A stretch of DNA of 64,000 bases from Cytobacillus oceanisediminis (GCF_022811925.1 NZ_CP065511.1:4581501-4645500), one strand, 5' to 3'; counted from the stretch's first letter, positions 16,332-26,117 are shown. Notes: generated by a model from the letters alone, not told the origin. Program-made: numbers and translations.

Positions 16332-18107
16332 TCACCCATTTTTTTCATTATTCATTTTAGGAAGTTCAATTATAAAGGAGGTGCCCTTACCGACCTCACT
16401 TTTTACTGAGATGGATCCTTTATGGGCTTCAACCAGATGTTTTACGATTGCAAGGCCCAGTCCTGTACCGCCGGAATTCCTGCTTCTGGCTTTATCCACC
16501 CGATAAAAACGTTCAAAAATACGCGGAATTTCACTGGCTTCAATTCCAATCCCCGTATCCCTTATTTCAGTAAAAACTGTGCTGCCGGTCTTTGCCGTCG
16601 AAATATAGATGACCCCCTGATTCGGCGTATAAGAAATTGCATTTGATATGATATTTATAAACACCTGCTTAAGCCGGTGAACATCACCTTCGATATATAC
16701 CGGTTTTTCATCTCTCTGATATTCAAAAACAATTTCCTTTTCTGCTGCTTTCCCCTTCATGATGGCCATCACATCTTCGAGCACATCAGTCAAATCCAGC
16801 TTCTGAATGGAAAGGCTGAATCCTTGCTTTTCGATTTTCGATAGATCCAGCAACTCCTGAATAAGAGATTGGAGACGATCACTTTCCTTCAGGATGATAC
16901 TGAGAAAATCATTCAGAGCCTGTTTGTTTTCCATCGCACCATCCAAAAGAGTTTCCGAGAAACCCTTTATAGAAGTTATAGGTGTTTTCAATTCATGGGA
17001 AACATTCGCTACAAAATCCTTCCTCATCTGCTCCAGCTTCTTCAGTTCTGTAATATCATGAAAAACAAGCAAAATCCCTTTCCATTCATCATTCGTGCCA
17101 ATAATCGGAACTCCATATACTTCAAAGTAACGTCTTTCGATATTGACAGGAATAATAAGCTGCTTTTTTACTTTCTGCTCAGTCATGAAAATTTCTTCGA
17201 CCATTTCGGTAATACCTTTGTGCTCAATCACTTCATAATAGAGTTTGTATAGGTATTCGGAAGGATTTACATTGAAAACCTCTTTGTATGGCCGGTTCAC
17301 TAAATTAATATAGCCCCTGCTGTCAATAAGAATCAGGCCGCTTCCCATGTTTTCAATGAGAGCTCCAAGCCGGTCCTGCTGCATTTCCTGGGACTTCACC
17401 ATTTCCTGAAGATTCCTCGCCAATACATTGATAGACTTACTCAGCATACCTGTTTCGTCTTCCTGATCTTCATATGTTCTTGCCCGGTAGTTTCCCTTTG
17501 TAAGTTCAATCGCAACCTTTGTGGCTGACTCGATAGGCTTTGTATATCGTGCCGTAATTCTTGATCCAAGCAGAATAATCACAAATAAAGAAAGTCCCAG
17601 GCTGATAGTCAAAATCCACCAAATCTGCTGATAAGCCCTTTGGAATTCAGCCATCTTTGTGCTTAAGAAGATATAGCCTTCCTTCTCGCCATTTATCATG
17701 ACAGGCTGCCAATAATAGTGCAGGTTAAACCCTCCGCCCACTTCCAATCCTGATTCATTTGCAGATTCCTTTTTTAAGACTTCTAATATAATTTCCTGAT
17801 GCCTGCTTTTTGTTGTCTCGCTTTTGACGCTGCTGTCCATTAATATTCTGCCCTGGCTATCAGTAGCAGTTACACGCAAATCAAGAATCTCTCCGAACTC
17901 ATTGACTTTATCAATACTGAGGGAGCCAATGCCTCCGTTGCCCTCAACATAGCTCGATACCAGTTCAGACTCTTTTTGCAGACGGGCATCAAATGTATTT
18001 AAATAATAGCTTTTAAAAAGCTGGCCTAAAAGAAGGCCTAACGCAATTAAAACAACCAGAATTAAAGTAAGCAATGCGAATAGCAGGCGGGTGCGAAACG
18101 TGTTCAT
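16332..18107 (-). CDS. phoR: phosphate sensor histidine kinase PhoR
   Basis: Membrane kinase that phosphorylates PhoP under phosphate limitation. The 591-residue protein has two transmembrane segments (about 7-30 and 163-182) flanking an extracytoplasmic domain, then HAMP (183-240), PAS (about 245-355), the dimerisation domain with phosphoacceptor His371 in NVSHELKTP, and an ATPase domain with GTGLGLAIVKH. The ATG at 18107 overlaps the phoP stop as ATGA, with AAAGGAG inside phoP. Length and layout match B. subtilis PhoR (579 aa). Confidence 0.95.
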   Translation of the reverse strand: MNTFRTRLLFALLTLILVVLIALGLLLGQLFKSYYLNTFDARLQKESELVSSYVEGNGGIGSLSIDKVNEFGEILDLRVTATDSQGRILMDSSVKSETTKSRHQEIILEVLKKESANESGLEVGGGFNLHYYWQPVMINGEKEGYIFLSTKMAEFQRAYQQIWWILTISLGLSLFVIILLGSRITARYTKPIESATKVAIELTKGNYRARTYEDQEDETGMLSKSINVLARNLQEMVKSQEMQQDRLGALIENMGSGLILIDSRGYINLVNRPYKEVFNVNPSEYLYKLYYEVIEHKGITEMVEEIFMTEQKVKKQLIIPVNIERRYFEVYGVPIIGTNDEWKGILLVFHDITELKKLEQMRKDFVANVSHELKTPITSIKGFSETLLDGAMENKQALNDFLSIILKESDRLQSLIQELLDLSKIEKQGFSLSIQKLDLTDVLEDVMAIMKGKAAEKEIVFEYQRDEKPVYIEGDVHRLKQVFINIISNAISYTPNQGVIYISTAKTGSTVFTEIRDTGIGIEASEIPRIFERFYRVDKARSRNSGGTGLGLAIVKHLVEAHKGSISVKSEVGKGTSFIIELPKMNNEKNG

Positions 18108-18820
18108 TCTCCTTTAGGCTCCTCCAATTTGTAGCCCAGTCCGCGAATGGTCTTTATATATACAGGTTTTTTAGTGTTGGTTTCAATCTTCTCTCTTAAA
18201 TGGCTAATATGTACATCAACGATTCTTGTGTCTCCCGCAAAATCATAATTCCAGACTGCGCTAAGAAGCTGATCCCTTGTAAGAACACGGCTCTTATTCT
18301 TAGCAAGATATAATAGCAATTCAAATTCCTTCGGAGTTAATTCAAGAAGTTCATCTTCAAAATAAGCTTCATAATGCTGCGGAAATATCTTCAGGCCGCC
18401 AATCCTAAAAGAATCGCCATCTTCTGTTTTCTCCTCAGCAGTCTCAGGCACAAATTGAGTTCTCCTTAAGATGGCTTTAACTCTGGCAACCACTTCCCGA
18501 GGGCTGAAAGGTTTTGTCATGTAATCATCCGCACCCAATTCAAGGCCAAGAACCTTATCAAATTCATCATCCTTGGCAGTCAGCATTAAAATAGGTGTCG
18601 CAATTTTCTGCTGTCTAAGCTGTTTGCATACTTCAATTCCATCAAGCTTTGGAAGCATAAGATCAAGTACAATAAGATCCGGCTTTTCAGAAATGGCCAG
18701 ATCTTTTCCCTCCTGGCCATCCATGGCTGTGATCACTTCATAGCCCGCCTGCTGCAGGTTATACTGAAGTAAAGTTACGATAGATTGTTCGTCATCTACA
18801 ACTAGAATTTTCTTATCCAT
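18104..18820 (-). CDS. phoP: phosphate response regulator PhoP
   Basis: OmpR-family response regulator (238 aa). The receiver domain has the acidic pair D9/D10 and the phosphoacceptor Asp53 in LIVLDLMLP. The C-terminal winged helix has ELTPKEFELLLYLAKN and VDVHISHLREKIE. It binds direct repeats of TTAACA-like hexamers 11 bp apart; one clear set lies downstream of phoR in this window, while none is evident upstream of phoP itself. Translational coupling with phoR by ATGA. Confidence 0.97.
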   Translation of the reverse strand: MDKKILVVDDEQSIVTLLQYNLQQAGYEVITAMDGQEGKDLAISEKPDLIVLDLMLPKLDGIEVCKQLRQQKIATPILMLTAKDDEFDKVLGLELGADDYMTKPFSPREVVARVKAILRRTQFVPETAEEKTEDGDSFRIGGLKIFPQHYEAYFEDELLELTPKEFELLLYLAKNKSRVLTRDQLLSAVWNYDFAGDTRIVDVHISHLREKIETNTKKPVYIKTIRGLGYKLEEPKGE

Positions 18821-19010
18821 ACGATCCTCCGAGTGAATGAATTACCCCTGTTTGAAACCTCAGCTGAAACAGCACCATTGGAGTGTCAGCAATTTTTATA
18901 AAAGCAGGTATCCCTCCTGCCTATCAAACCCCTATTTGCCATATACCTTTATTATAATATATTTCATGATTTTTTTTCGGATCAATTGTTGGATGGGACT
19001 GGATTTCATA

Positions 19011-19044
19011 AAAAAAAGATGTGCGTTTGCTGCACATCTTTTTA
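19011..19044 (-). terminator. terminator of MaoC-like gene
   Basis: AAAGATGTGC and GCACATCTTT pair around GTTTGCT, with T-runs on both strands. It follows the MaoC-like gene and precedes phoP. Confidence 0.85.
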
Positions 19045-19047
19045 CTA

Positions 19048-19524
19048 TCAGAAATTATCCAGAGCATTCCCATCCAATGGCTGAGGCTTGTATGGCGGGC
19101 ATATAAGGAGCTGTCCGTTAATAACCGTCTGCTCCTCTTCATTTGTTCCCTGTACCTTAATTTGTACAGTATGACTTGAGGTGTTCACTTCTGTTACCTC
19201 GAATAAGAATTGAACGGTGCCATAATGATAGACAGGCTTCACATACTCGATCTCCTGCTTTAAAACATGGCTTCCTGGCCCCGGCAAATATTTTGATATG
19301 GCAGAGTTAATGATGCCATTCAGCATAACACTTGGTACAATCGGTTTTTTATAAGGTGTTTGTGAGGCATAATCATGCTGGATATATAAAGGGTTTGCAT
19401 CGTTCGTTAAGCCCAGGTACAGCAATAGGTCCTTATCTTCTATTTTTTCTGTAAGCGTCAATTTTTCGCCAACAGATATTTCATCAATGGTTCTTCCCAG
19501 TTTTCTTTTCTTTCCAAGCAGCAT
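19048..19524 (-). CDS. MaoC-like hot-dog dehydratase
   Basis: A 158-residue protein of the MaoC/enoyl-CoA hydratase hot-dog family. The motif DANPLYIQHDYASQTPYKKPIVPSVML follows the usual D-x-N-P-x-H hydratase pattern, though the expected H after the motif is shifted and should be checked. The substrate is probably an acyl-CoA or acyl-carrier ester. The ATG at 19524 follows TTGGAGGTG. B. subtilis has no gene here between mdh and phoP. A perfect cre site lies 21 bp upstream of the start, so the gene is probably under catabolite repression. Substrate unknown. Confidence 0.8.
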   Translation of the reverse strand: MLLGKKRKLGRTIDEISVGEKLTLTEKIEDKDLLLYLGLTNDANPLYIQHDYASQTPYKKPIVPSVMLNGIINSAISKYLPGPGSHVLKQEIEYVKPVYHYGTVQFLFEVTEVNTSSHTVQIKVQGTNEEEQTVINGQLLICPPYKPQPLDGNALDNF

Positions 19525-19544
19525 ATCTAAGCACCTCCAAGTAT

Positions 19545-19558
19545 TGTAACCGTTTACA
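19545..19558. promoter_or_regulatory. cre (CcpA) site before MaoC-like gene
   Basis: TGTAAACGGTTACA on the minus strand matches TGWAANCGNTNWCA at all fourteen positions and is close to a perfect palindrome. It lies just upstream of the ribosome binding site, a position that would block transcription. Confidence 0.8.
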
Positions 19559-19568
19559 TAGTTGCTTT

Positions 19569-19613
19569 AAAAAATAGACTGTAAAATATTTTATATTATT
19601 CAGTCTATTTTTT
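19569..19613. repeat. 45-bp AT-rich inverted repeat
   Basis: AAAAAATAGACTG and CAGTCTATTTTTT are perfect 13-bp arms around a 19-base AT loop, between the mdh terminator and the cre site. It could be a second terminator or an operator for the MaoC-like gene. Confidence 0.7.
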
Positions 19614-19655
19614 ATATGATATCATTTTATACTATTTCCCAAAAGAGCTTCCAGT

Positions 19656-19688
19656 AAAAAAATTCGGAGAGTGGTCCCCGAATTTCTT
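19656..19688 (-). terminator. mdh terminator
   Basis: AAATTCGG and CCGAATTT pair and are followed on the minus strand by a T-run, 35 bp past the mdh stop. Confidence 0.85.
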
Positions 19689-19722
19689 TACTGTCTATTT
19701 TCTCAAAGATTAATTATTAGCC

Positions 19723-20664
19723 TTAGTACGCTAAAACTTCCATTACCTTGCGAACTGAATCTGCCGATTTATCTAGGGCAGCTTTTTCCTCGCTTGTCAG
19801 TTCAAGCTCTATTACTTTTTCAATTCCGTTTGCTCCAAGGATTGCAGGCACACCCAGATAGATTCCTTCGTAGCCATATTCTCCTTCAAGGTAAGCAATG
19901 GAAGGCAGTACACGCCGCTGATCTTTAAGGATAGCTTCACACATTTCCACAAGGGAAGCAGCTGGAGCATAGTATGCACTTCCGTTGCCTAATAAGTTGA
20001 CGATTTCTCCGCCGCCTTTACGTGTGCGCTCAACAATGGCATCAAGACGATCTTTTGAAATTAATGTTTCCAAAGGAATGCCGCCAGCATATGAATAGCG
20101 GACTAGCGGAACCATGTCATCACCGTGTCCGCCAAGTACGAATCCTGTAATGTCTTTAACAGACAAATTCAGTTCCTGGGCCACAAATGTCCGGAATCGG
20201 GCTGTATCAAGAACGCCTGATTGGCCAATTACACGGTTTTTGGGGAATCCTGATTCTTTGAAGACTGTATAGGTCATCGCATCGACTGGATTTGTCAGAA
20301 CAACAATATAGCTATTCGGGGAATGTTTTACAATCTCCTGAGCTACACTTTTCATAATCTTCTGGTTCGTTTGCACAAGGTCGTCCCGGCTCATGCCTGG
20401 CTTCCGTGCAATGCCTGCTGTAATAACGACAATGTCAGAGTCCTTTGTATCTTCATAGCTTGAAGTACCCGTAATGTTCGCATCGAATCCTTGAACAGGA
20501 CTAGCTTCAAGCATATCAAGAGCTTTACCCTTTGTCGGATTTTCCATTTGCGGAATATCGACCAGCACAACGTCTCCAAGTTCCTTTTGGGCAAGCAAAA
20601 ATGCGGTTGTTGCACCAGTAAATCCCCCACCGATTACAGAAATCTTTTTGCGTTTCAATGACAT
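19723..20664 (-). CDS. mdh: malate dehydrogenase
   Basis: Tricarboxylic acid cycle enzyme oxidising malate to oxaloacetate with NAD. The 313-residue protein is of the lactate-dehydrogenase-like type, with [10 protein letters not shown] for NAD binding (12-21), NPVDAMTY, the catalytic His in [10 protein letters not shown] and the arginine-rich [13 protein letters not shown] substrate loop. The ATG at 20664 follows AAAGGAGGAA. It lies downstream of citZ and icd as in B. subtilis, with a 220-bp gap holding a hairpin (GGCTGTTTAATAAAACAGCC around 20727-20746). Confidence 0.97.
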   Translation of the reverse strand: MSLKRKKISVIGGGFTGATTAFLLAQKELGDVVLVDIPQMENPTKGKALDMLEASPVQGFDANITGTSSYEDTKDSDIVVITAGIARKPGMSRDDLVQTNQKIMKSVAQEIVKHSPNSYIVVLTNPVDAMTYTVFKESGFPKNRVIGQSGVLDTARFRTFVAQELNLSVKDITGFVLGGHGDDMVPLVRYSYAGGIPLETLISKDRLDAIVERTRKGGGEIVNLLGNGSAYYAPAASLVEMCEAILKDQRRVLPSIAYLEGEYGYEGIYLGVPAILGANGIEKVIELELTSEEKAALDKSADSVRKVMEVLAY

Positions 20665-20852
20665 GAGCAGTTCCTCCTTTAGGAAATGAAAGTATCAGGA
20701 ATTTGCATTCCTTATGTAAGAGGCTGTTTTATTAAACAGCCATCCTATTAGCTTTACACATTCATCACTTATAAAAAATCGCAAGCTGCCAGCTGCAGAA
20801 GTTTCCCCAAGAAGCAATCTAAATAACACTGCAGAAATAGTATATTAGCCAA

Positions 20853-20876
20853 AAGCGCCTTTTATTAAAGGCGCTT
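20853..20876. terminator. hairpin after icd
   Basis: AAGCGCCTTT and AAAGGCGCTT form a strong stem immediately past the icd stop. The T-tail is weak on the minus strand (TTTTGGC), so termination may be partial and allow read-through into mdh. Confidence 0.6.
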
Positions 20877-20884
20877 CTGTTTTT

Positions 20885-22153
20885 TTACTCCATATTTTTA
20901 ATTAATTCGTCTGCAAATTCAGAGCATTTCACTTCAGTTGCTCCATCCATTAGACGGGCAAAATCATATGTTACGACTTTAGAAGCGATAGATTTTTCCA
21001 TAGATTTAACGATCATGTTTGCAGCTTCGTTCCATCCAAGGTGTTCAAGCATTAATACACCTGAAAGAATAACAGAAGAAGGGTTAACCTTATCAAGGCC
21101 AGCATACTTTGGAGCTGTACCATGAGTTGCTTCGAAGATCGCATGTCCAGTTTCATAGTTGATGTTTGCTCCTGGAGCAATACCAATGCCGCCAACCTGT
21201 GCAGCAAGTGCGTCAGAAATATAATCGCCGTTCAAGTTCATTGTCGCAACAACATCAAACTCTTTTGGACGGGTAAGGATCTGCTGAAGGAAAATATCAG
21301 CAATCGCATCTTTAACGATAATTTTGCCAGCTGCCTCTGCATCTGCCTGTGCTTTGTTCGCAGCTTCAACACCTTGCTCATCTTTAATGCGGTCATATTG
21401 TGCCCAAGTGAATACTTTTTCTCCGTACTCCCTTTCAGCAAGCTCATAACCCCAATTTTTAAAGGCGCCTTCAGTAAATTTCATGATATTGCCTTTATGT
21501 ACAAGTGTTAGAGATTTGCGGCCTTCTTTGATTGCATACTCGATGGCAGCGCGTACAAGGCGGCTAGTTCCTTCTTCTGAAACAGGCTTAATGCCGATGC
21601 CTGAAGTTTCCGGGAAGCGGATCTTATTAACGCCCATTTCATCCTGAAGGAATGAAATTAGCTTTTTAACCTCATCAGAGCCTTTTGCATACTCAATGCC
21701 GGCATAAATATCTTCAGTATTTTCACGGAAAATAACCATGTCAGTATCCTGAGGGCGCTTAACTGGAGAAGGAACGCCTTCAAACCAGCGGACCGGACGC
21801 AGGCACACGAATAGGTCAAGCTCCTGGCGAAGCGCAACGTTCAGAGAACGGATGCCGCCGCCGATTGGTGTTGTTAATGGTCCTTTAATCGCAATAAGAT
21901 ATTCATTGATCACATCAAGTGTTTCAGAAGGAAGCCACTCACCAGTCTGATTGAAAGCTTTTTCTCCTGCTAACACTTCTTTCCAGACAAGCTTGCGCTC
22001 ACCTTTATATGCTTTTTCAACAGATGCATCCAATACACGGGAAGCTGCTGCCCAAATATCAGGGCCTGTTCCGTCTCCTTCGATAAAAGGAACGATTGGA
22101 TTGTTTGGTACGTTTAATACACCATTAGTAACTGTGATTTTTTCACCTTGCAT
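20885..22153 (-). CDS. icd: isocitrate dehydrogenase (NADP)
   Basis: Converts isocitrate to 2-oxoglutarate in the TCA cycle. The 422-residue protein has [12 protein letters not shown] near the N terminus, the substrate loop [20 protein letters not shown] with the phosphorylatable-type serine position, and [11 protein letters not shown] near the C terminus (NADP-type). I chose the ATG at 22153 behind TGGAGGG; an upstream ATG at 22186 lacks a ribosome binding site. It lies 200 bp downstream of citZ, in the citZ-icd-mdh arrangement of Bacillus. Confidence 0.97.
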   Translation of the reverse strand: MQGEKITVTNGVLNVPNNPIVPFIEGDGTGPDIWAAASRVLDASVEKAYKGERKLVWKEVLAGEKAFNQTGEWLPSETLDVINEYLIAIKGPLTTPIGGGIRSLNVALRQELDLFVCLRPVRWFEGVPSPVKRPQDTDMVIFRENTEDIYAGIEYAKGSDEVKKLISFLQDEMGVNKIRFPETSGIGIKPVSEEGTSRLVRAAIEYAIKEGRKSLTLVHKGNIMKFTEGAFKNWGYELAEREYGEKVFTWAQYDRIKDEQGVEAANKAQADAEAAGKIIVKDAIADIFLQQILTRPKEFDVVATMNLNGDYISDALAAQVGGIGIAPGANINYETGHAIFEATHGTAPKYAGLDKVNPSSVILSGVLMLEHLGWNEAANMIVKSMEKSIASKVVTYDFARLMDGATEVKCSEFADELIKNME

Positions 22154-22354
22154 TGTTATACCCTCCATTTTGAAAAGTGCGAGCATCAGCCTTTTTATTT
22201 ATATAGTCTGCGGCACGATACTGCATCAGTATATCAGAATCAAAGGTTAGAAGGCATTTGCCCCTAACCTTTTCCCTGCTCTCTCTCTATTACAGCAATT
22301 TTTTAATAAAAAGTAAAATGCTGAGTAGTAATTTTAGTTCTATTAATCTGCTTT

Positions 22355-23476
22355 TTAAAGGCCTCTTTGCTCTACTGGCACGTATTTCTGCATTCCCGGG
22401 CCTGTATAGTCAGCACGAGGGCGGATCAGACGATTATTCTCATATTGTTCGAGAATATGAGCCAGCCAGCCAGATACGCGGCTTACAGCGAAAATCGGCG
22501 TGAACAGGTCGTGGTCGATTCCCAGACTGTGGTATACAGATGCAGAATAGAAGTCGACATTTGGCGGAAGTTTTTTCTCTCCGGTAACAATCGCTTCAAT
22601 TTGCGTGGACATTTCGTACCAGTGTGGTTCCCCGGTAAGTTCAGTAAGCTTTTTGGACATTTCTCTTAAGTGCTTGGCACGAGGGTCGCCCTGACGGTAT
22701 ACACGGTGCCCAAAGCCCATGATTTTCTCTTTCTTTTCAAGCTTTTCACGGATATAAGGCTCCACATTTTCAAGAGTGCTGATTTCAGTAAGCATTTTCA
22801 TTACCGCTTCATTGGCACCGCCATGCAGCGGCCCTTTTAAAGCGCCAATTGCAGCTGTAACTCCGGAATAGATATCTGACAATGTGGCTACACATACACG
22901 TGCAGTAAAAGTGGAAGCATTTAGTTCATGGTCAGCATGAAGAACTAGCGCTTTATTAAATGCTTCAATCGCGATTGGTTCAGGCTCTTTGCCTGTAAGC
23001 ATGTATAGGAAGTTGGCTGCAAATCCAAGATCTGTTCTAGGAGCAATTGGCTCAAGGCCTTTTCTTACTCTAGCAAATGCCGTTACGATAGCAGGCATTT
23101 TAGCTTGAAGGCGAATTGCTTTTTGATAATTTGCTTCTTCATCCATCTGGTCTGCTTCTTCATCATAAAGTCCTAATAGAGACACTGCAGAACGAAGGGC
23201 AGCCATTGGATGCACTTTCTCAATTGGATATGTTTTAAAATGGTTCAGAACTTCCTGTGGAAGAGAGTAGTTTGCTGCAAGCTGACTCTTTAACTCATCA
23301 AGCTGGGATTGAGTAGGAAGCTTTCTGTGCCATAAAAGATAAATAACCTCTTCAAAGCTTGCATTTTCAGCCAAATCATCAATATTGTAGCCTGCATAGG
23401 TTAATGTATCGTCTATGATGGAGCTGATAGACGAAGTAGTAGCTACTACCCCTTCAAGACCGCGTGTTACTGTCAT
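22355..23476 (-). CDS. citZ: citrate synthase
   Basis: Condenses oxaloacetate and acetyl-CoA, the entry to the TCA cycle. The 373-residue protein contains PLHGGANEAV with the catalytic His, HADHELNAS, and FGHRVYRQGDPRAKHLRE. The ATG at 23476 follows AAAGGAGAG and gives the family start MTVTRGLEGV; an in-frame upstream ATG at 23539 is not supported. The promoter with an overlapping cre site lies about 430 bp upstream, so the mRNA leader is unusually long. Confidence 0.97.
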   Translation of the reverse strand: MTVTRGLEGVVATTSSISSIIDDTLTYAGYNIDDLAENASFEEVIYLLWHRKLPTQSQLDELKSQLAANYSLPQEVLNHFKTYPIEKVHPMAALRSAVSLLGLYDEEADQMDEEANYQKAIRLQAKMPAIVTAFARVRKGLEPIAPRTDLGFAANFLYMLTGKEPEPIAIEAFNKALVLHADHELNASTFTARVCVATLSDIYSGVTAAIGALKGPLHGGANEAVMKMLTEISTLENVEPYIREKLEKKEKIMGFGHRVYRQGDPRAKHLREMSKKLTELTGEPHWYEMSTQIEAIVTGEKKLPPNVDFYSASVYHSLGIDHDLFTPIFAVSRVSGWLAHILEQYENNRLIRPRADYTGPGMQKYVPVEQRGL

Positions 23477-23911
23477 ACCGAATCTCTCCTTTACATAATA
23501 AAATTTCCCCATACCCATTTTTGTCTGTACATTAAACATAAGTAAGCCGAACCTGATTTTTCATTTTTCAGAAAAGCTTCCTTGTCATGTCCACATTCTG
23601 TTTTATCTTTATTATGAACACCTTATAGGGCTGCAGGACAGCCATTGCTAAGCCGGCTGTATTAGCCGATCTACAGACCAAAACCATGAAAGGTGAAACT
23701 TCCATTTAGTGAAAGGGCACTCCCCGATATACGGAAGAAATAAACTTTCTTTTGGCATGCATTTCATCGAGCGGTTGCTCGGTACTCTTTTAAAAAAAGA
23801 AAATGCTTACATTTTTTCAGAATAGAAAAAAATAAAATATATTAATAACATTTTAATAGAGCTTAACTGAATATAATAGGTACCGTGAAATAGGTTACGC
23901 TTACAAGTCCT
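23477..23911 (-). promoter_or_regulatory. long citZ mRNA leader without gene
   Basis: About 430 bases lie between the citZ start and its best promoter. I find no open frame with a ribosome binding site. Possible stems include CGAGC/GCTCG (around 23769-23782) and pairing between AGCCGGCT blocks near 23650-23680. Aconitase is known to bind the citZ leader RNA in B. subtilis, so a regulatory role is plausible but not shown. Confidence 0.4.
23892..23906 (-). promoter_or_regulatory. cre (CcpA) site at citZ promoter
   Basis: TTGTAAGCGTAACCT on the minus strand fits WTGNAANCGNWNNCW at every position. It begins five bases after the -10 and covers the predicted start point, as expected for repression by CcpA. 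Confidence 0.65.
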
Positions 23912-23940
23912 ATTATAAACAATTATCTGACTTTTGTGAA
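23912..23940 (-). promoter_or_regulatory. citZ promoter
   Basis: TTCACA (23940-23935) and TATAAT (23917-23912) on the minus strand are 17 bp apart. The start point falls inside the adjacent cre site. Confidence 0.7.
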
Positions 23941-24013
23941 TGAAAAGCACTTAAAATGTTAAAAAATAATATTTTTCAAAAAAAGTTTATTTACATTAAT
24001 GCCCAAGGGCAAT

Positions 24014-24084
24014 AAGAAAAGCGGAAGCGCCTTGCCCATCCCCGACACCTCGAGGGGATAGGCTGCTTGCGCTAGACAGATATC
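24014..24084 (+). repeat. interspersed repeat copy D, compact form
   Basis: AAGAAAAGCGGAAGCGCC, TTGCCCATCCCCGACACC, TCGAGGGGATAGGC, then GCGCTAGACAGATATC. The CCCC/GGGG and GCGCC/GGC parts form a hairpin. It lies downstream of ytwI and upstream of the citZ promoter. Confidence 0.8.
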
Positions 24085-24141
24085 AAAATTCAAAGTTTTC
24101 TTTCTTCTTTTCAAAAAATCTATCATGAGCACTTTAATCAT

Positions 24142-24603
24142 TCATTTAAAGAGCTCAAAGATTTTCATTGCCATATACGCAATTCCTGCCCCTATCAGAG
24201 GACCGACGGCAACACCTTTAAAAAGGGAAACAGCAAGAATGGTCCCAAGAACAAGAGCAGTAGTAATATGAGGGTCTTCAGCCAGCAGAACGATGCCGCC
24301 TTTTGCCAGAAGCGCAACTGCAATCCCTGAGACAAGGGCAACCCATGCATAAGGGGACTTGAATGCTCCGCCTAAATCCCGGAAGCCGATTTCACCGCTT
24401 GCTATAGGTGCCAGGACAGCGATTGTAATAATGGTTACACCCCAGTTAATCCCTTTGGACTGCAGGAATGAAAAGGCTTTTGAATCGAGGCCGGCTGCTT
24501 TAAGGACAATCAATACAAAGACAGCAATGATCAATGATTGATTTTTTGCTATTACACCTATACCCAGCAAAAGAAACAAAAAAATGAGCGATTGGGAAAA
24601 CAT
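24142..24603 (-). CDS. ytwI: DUF441 membrane protein YtwI
   Basis: A 153-residue membrane protein with four to five hydrophobic helices (QSLIFLFLLLGIGV, INWGVTIITIAVLAPIA, YAWVALVSGIAVALLA, ITTALVLGTILAVSLF). Small size, composition and place between citZ and ytvI match B. subtilis YtwI of the DUF441 family. The ATG at 24603 follows AGGTGA. It is transcribed away from ytvI. No function is known to me. Confidence 0.85.
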   Translation of the reverse strand: MFSQSLIFLFLLLGIGVIAKNQSLIIAVFVLIVLKAAGLDSKAFSFLQSKGINWGVTIITIAVLAPIASGEIGFRDLGGAFKSPYAWVALVSGIAVALLAKGGIVLLAEDPHITTALVLGTILAVSLFKGVAVGPLIGAGIAYMAMKIFELFK

Positions 24604-24829
24604 TTGCTAATTCACCTGCCAGCTTTCTATATTATCGTAACATAATTTAATTTAATTTAATAATTTATGAGTTCTTTACCGCATTTTAATAAATAGAATA
24701 AGTATTACTAGACAATAGCTAATTATTTTTAGCTCCATCAAAAATGATGTATGATATGACTAATAACATTACATAAAAGCGGCAGCTGCAATGACTTAGT
24801 CTGTTCTAATTAAATAAGGAGGCTATTAC

Positions 24830-25951
24830 TTGAACCCGGCATATATCTATCGGACCGTAAGATTTTTCTTTGTCATTGGAGTAGTGATCTTAAGTCTCTA
24901 TGCTTTCTTATATTTATCCAAAGTGACTTACCCTTTCATTATTGGACTGGCTATTGCCTTTCTAATAAATCCCCTTGTCAACATGATGGAAGTTAAATGG
25001 AAAATCCCCAGGGCTCTTGCAGTCCTCATCGCTCTGATTCTTATCTTTGCCATTTTTGCTGGATTAATCACCTTGCTGGTGGCAGAGATCGTATCAGGTG
25101 CGGATTATTTGGCAAAAGTAGTGCCGCAGCACCTCGATACTTTAATTGACTTTATTGAGCAGTTCTTTGCTGGGCAAATCATTCCTCTTTATAACCAGCT
25201 TGCAAGTTTATTTAATAATCTTGGCACAGGCCAGCAGGATACCATAATGACGAACATAGAAAATGTCGGGAAGCAATTTGGCTCCACTCTGGGAGATTTT
25301 ATCCAGGCATTTTTCGAGAAAATCCCAAACATCCTTTCCTGGTTTCCCAATGCAGCAACTGTCCTGATTTTCTCGCTGCTGGCCACTTTTTTCATCAGCA
25401 AGGATTGGCATAGGCTGTCAGGCCTCTTCAGCCGCATACTGCCCAGCCGTGCAAAAAAGAGCGGCAGAACTGTATTTGCCGATCTGCAGAAGGCCTTGTT
25501 TGGCTTTGTCAAAGCACAGGCTACCTTAGTATCCATTACGACTGTTATCATACTTGCCGGACTGCTGATTTTGCGTGTCGATTATGCTATTACAATTGCA
25601 CTTGTGACTGGCCTTGTCGATATAATTCCCTATCTCGGAACAGGGCTGATTTTTGTGCCATGGATCATCTATGAGGCAATTGGGGGAGAAATGAGCAGGG
25701 CAATCGGACTTGGCATTCTTTATATCATCGTATTGGTGCAGCGCCAGATTATGGAGCCAAAAATTCTTTCATCAAGCATTGGACTTGATCCTTTAGCTAC
25801 TCTGATTGCTTTATTTGTCGGTTTTAAACTGATTGGATTTCTGGGCTTAATCGCCGGGCCGGTTACTCTTGTACTCATCACCACTCTTCATAAAGCTGGA
25901 GTATTCCGGGATATCTGGATGTTTATAAAAGGCAATGAAGAAGCAGATTAA
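24830..25951 (+). CDS. ytvI: AI-2E family transporter-like sporulation membrane protein YtvI
   Basis: A 373-residue polytopic membrane protein of the AI-2E/PerM family. It has the paired N-terminal helices, a long extramembrane segment (about 60-150) and the C-terminal helices LVDIIPYLGTGLIFVPW and LIALFVGFKLIGFLGLIAGPVTLVLI typical of the family. Start is TTG at 24830, seven bases after AAGGAGG. In B. subtilis it is annotated as a sporulation integral membrane protein. It is the first plus-strand gene in the window and lies between ytwI and fxsA as expected. Its substrate is unknown. Confidence 0.9.
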   Translation: MNPAYIYRTVRFFFVIGVVILSLYAFLYLSKVTYPFIIGLAIAFLINPLVNMMEVKWKIPRALAVLIALILIFAIFAGLITLLVAEIVSGADYLAKVVPQHLDTLIDFIEQFFAGQIIPLYNQLASLFNNLGTGQQDTIMTNIENVGKQFGSTLGDFIQAFFEKIPNILSWFPNAATVLIFSLLATFFISKDWHRLSGLFSRILPSRAKKSGRTVFADLQKALFGFVKAQATLVSITTVIILAGLLILRVDYAITIALVTGLVDIIPYLGTGLIFVPWIIYEAIGGEMSRAIGLGILYIIVLVQRQIMEPKILSSSIGLDPLATLIALFVGFKLIGFLGLIAGPVTLVLITTLHKAGVFRDIWMFIKGNEEAD

Positions 25952-26070
25952 GATGAAGAACCTGAAATATGGGCATCGCTTTCAATCAGGCTATGTAATG
26001 GATTACCTATTTGGCACTTTACATGACCAAAAGGTGTGAATACGTCAGAAAATACAAATGCCAATAAAAT

Positions 26071-26106
26071 AAACAAGCCGCTCCCATTTAAAGGAGCGGC
26101 TTTATA
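26071..26106. terminator. bidirectional terminator ytvI/fxsA
   Basis: AGCCGCTCC and GGAGCGGCT pair around CATTTAAA, with T-rich tails on both strands, between the convergent genes ytvI and fxsA. Confidence 0.85.
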
Positions 26107-26117
26107 TATAGCTGTTT

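Noticed and set aside
18821-19010. Pho box upstream of phoP
   Set aside because: I looked for TTAACA-like hexamers at 11-bp spacing and found none convincing.
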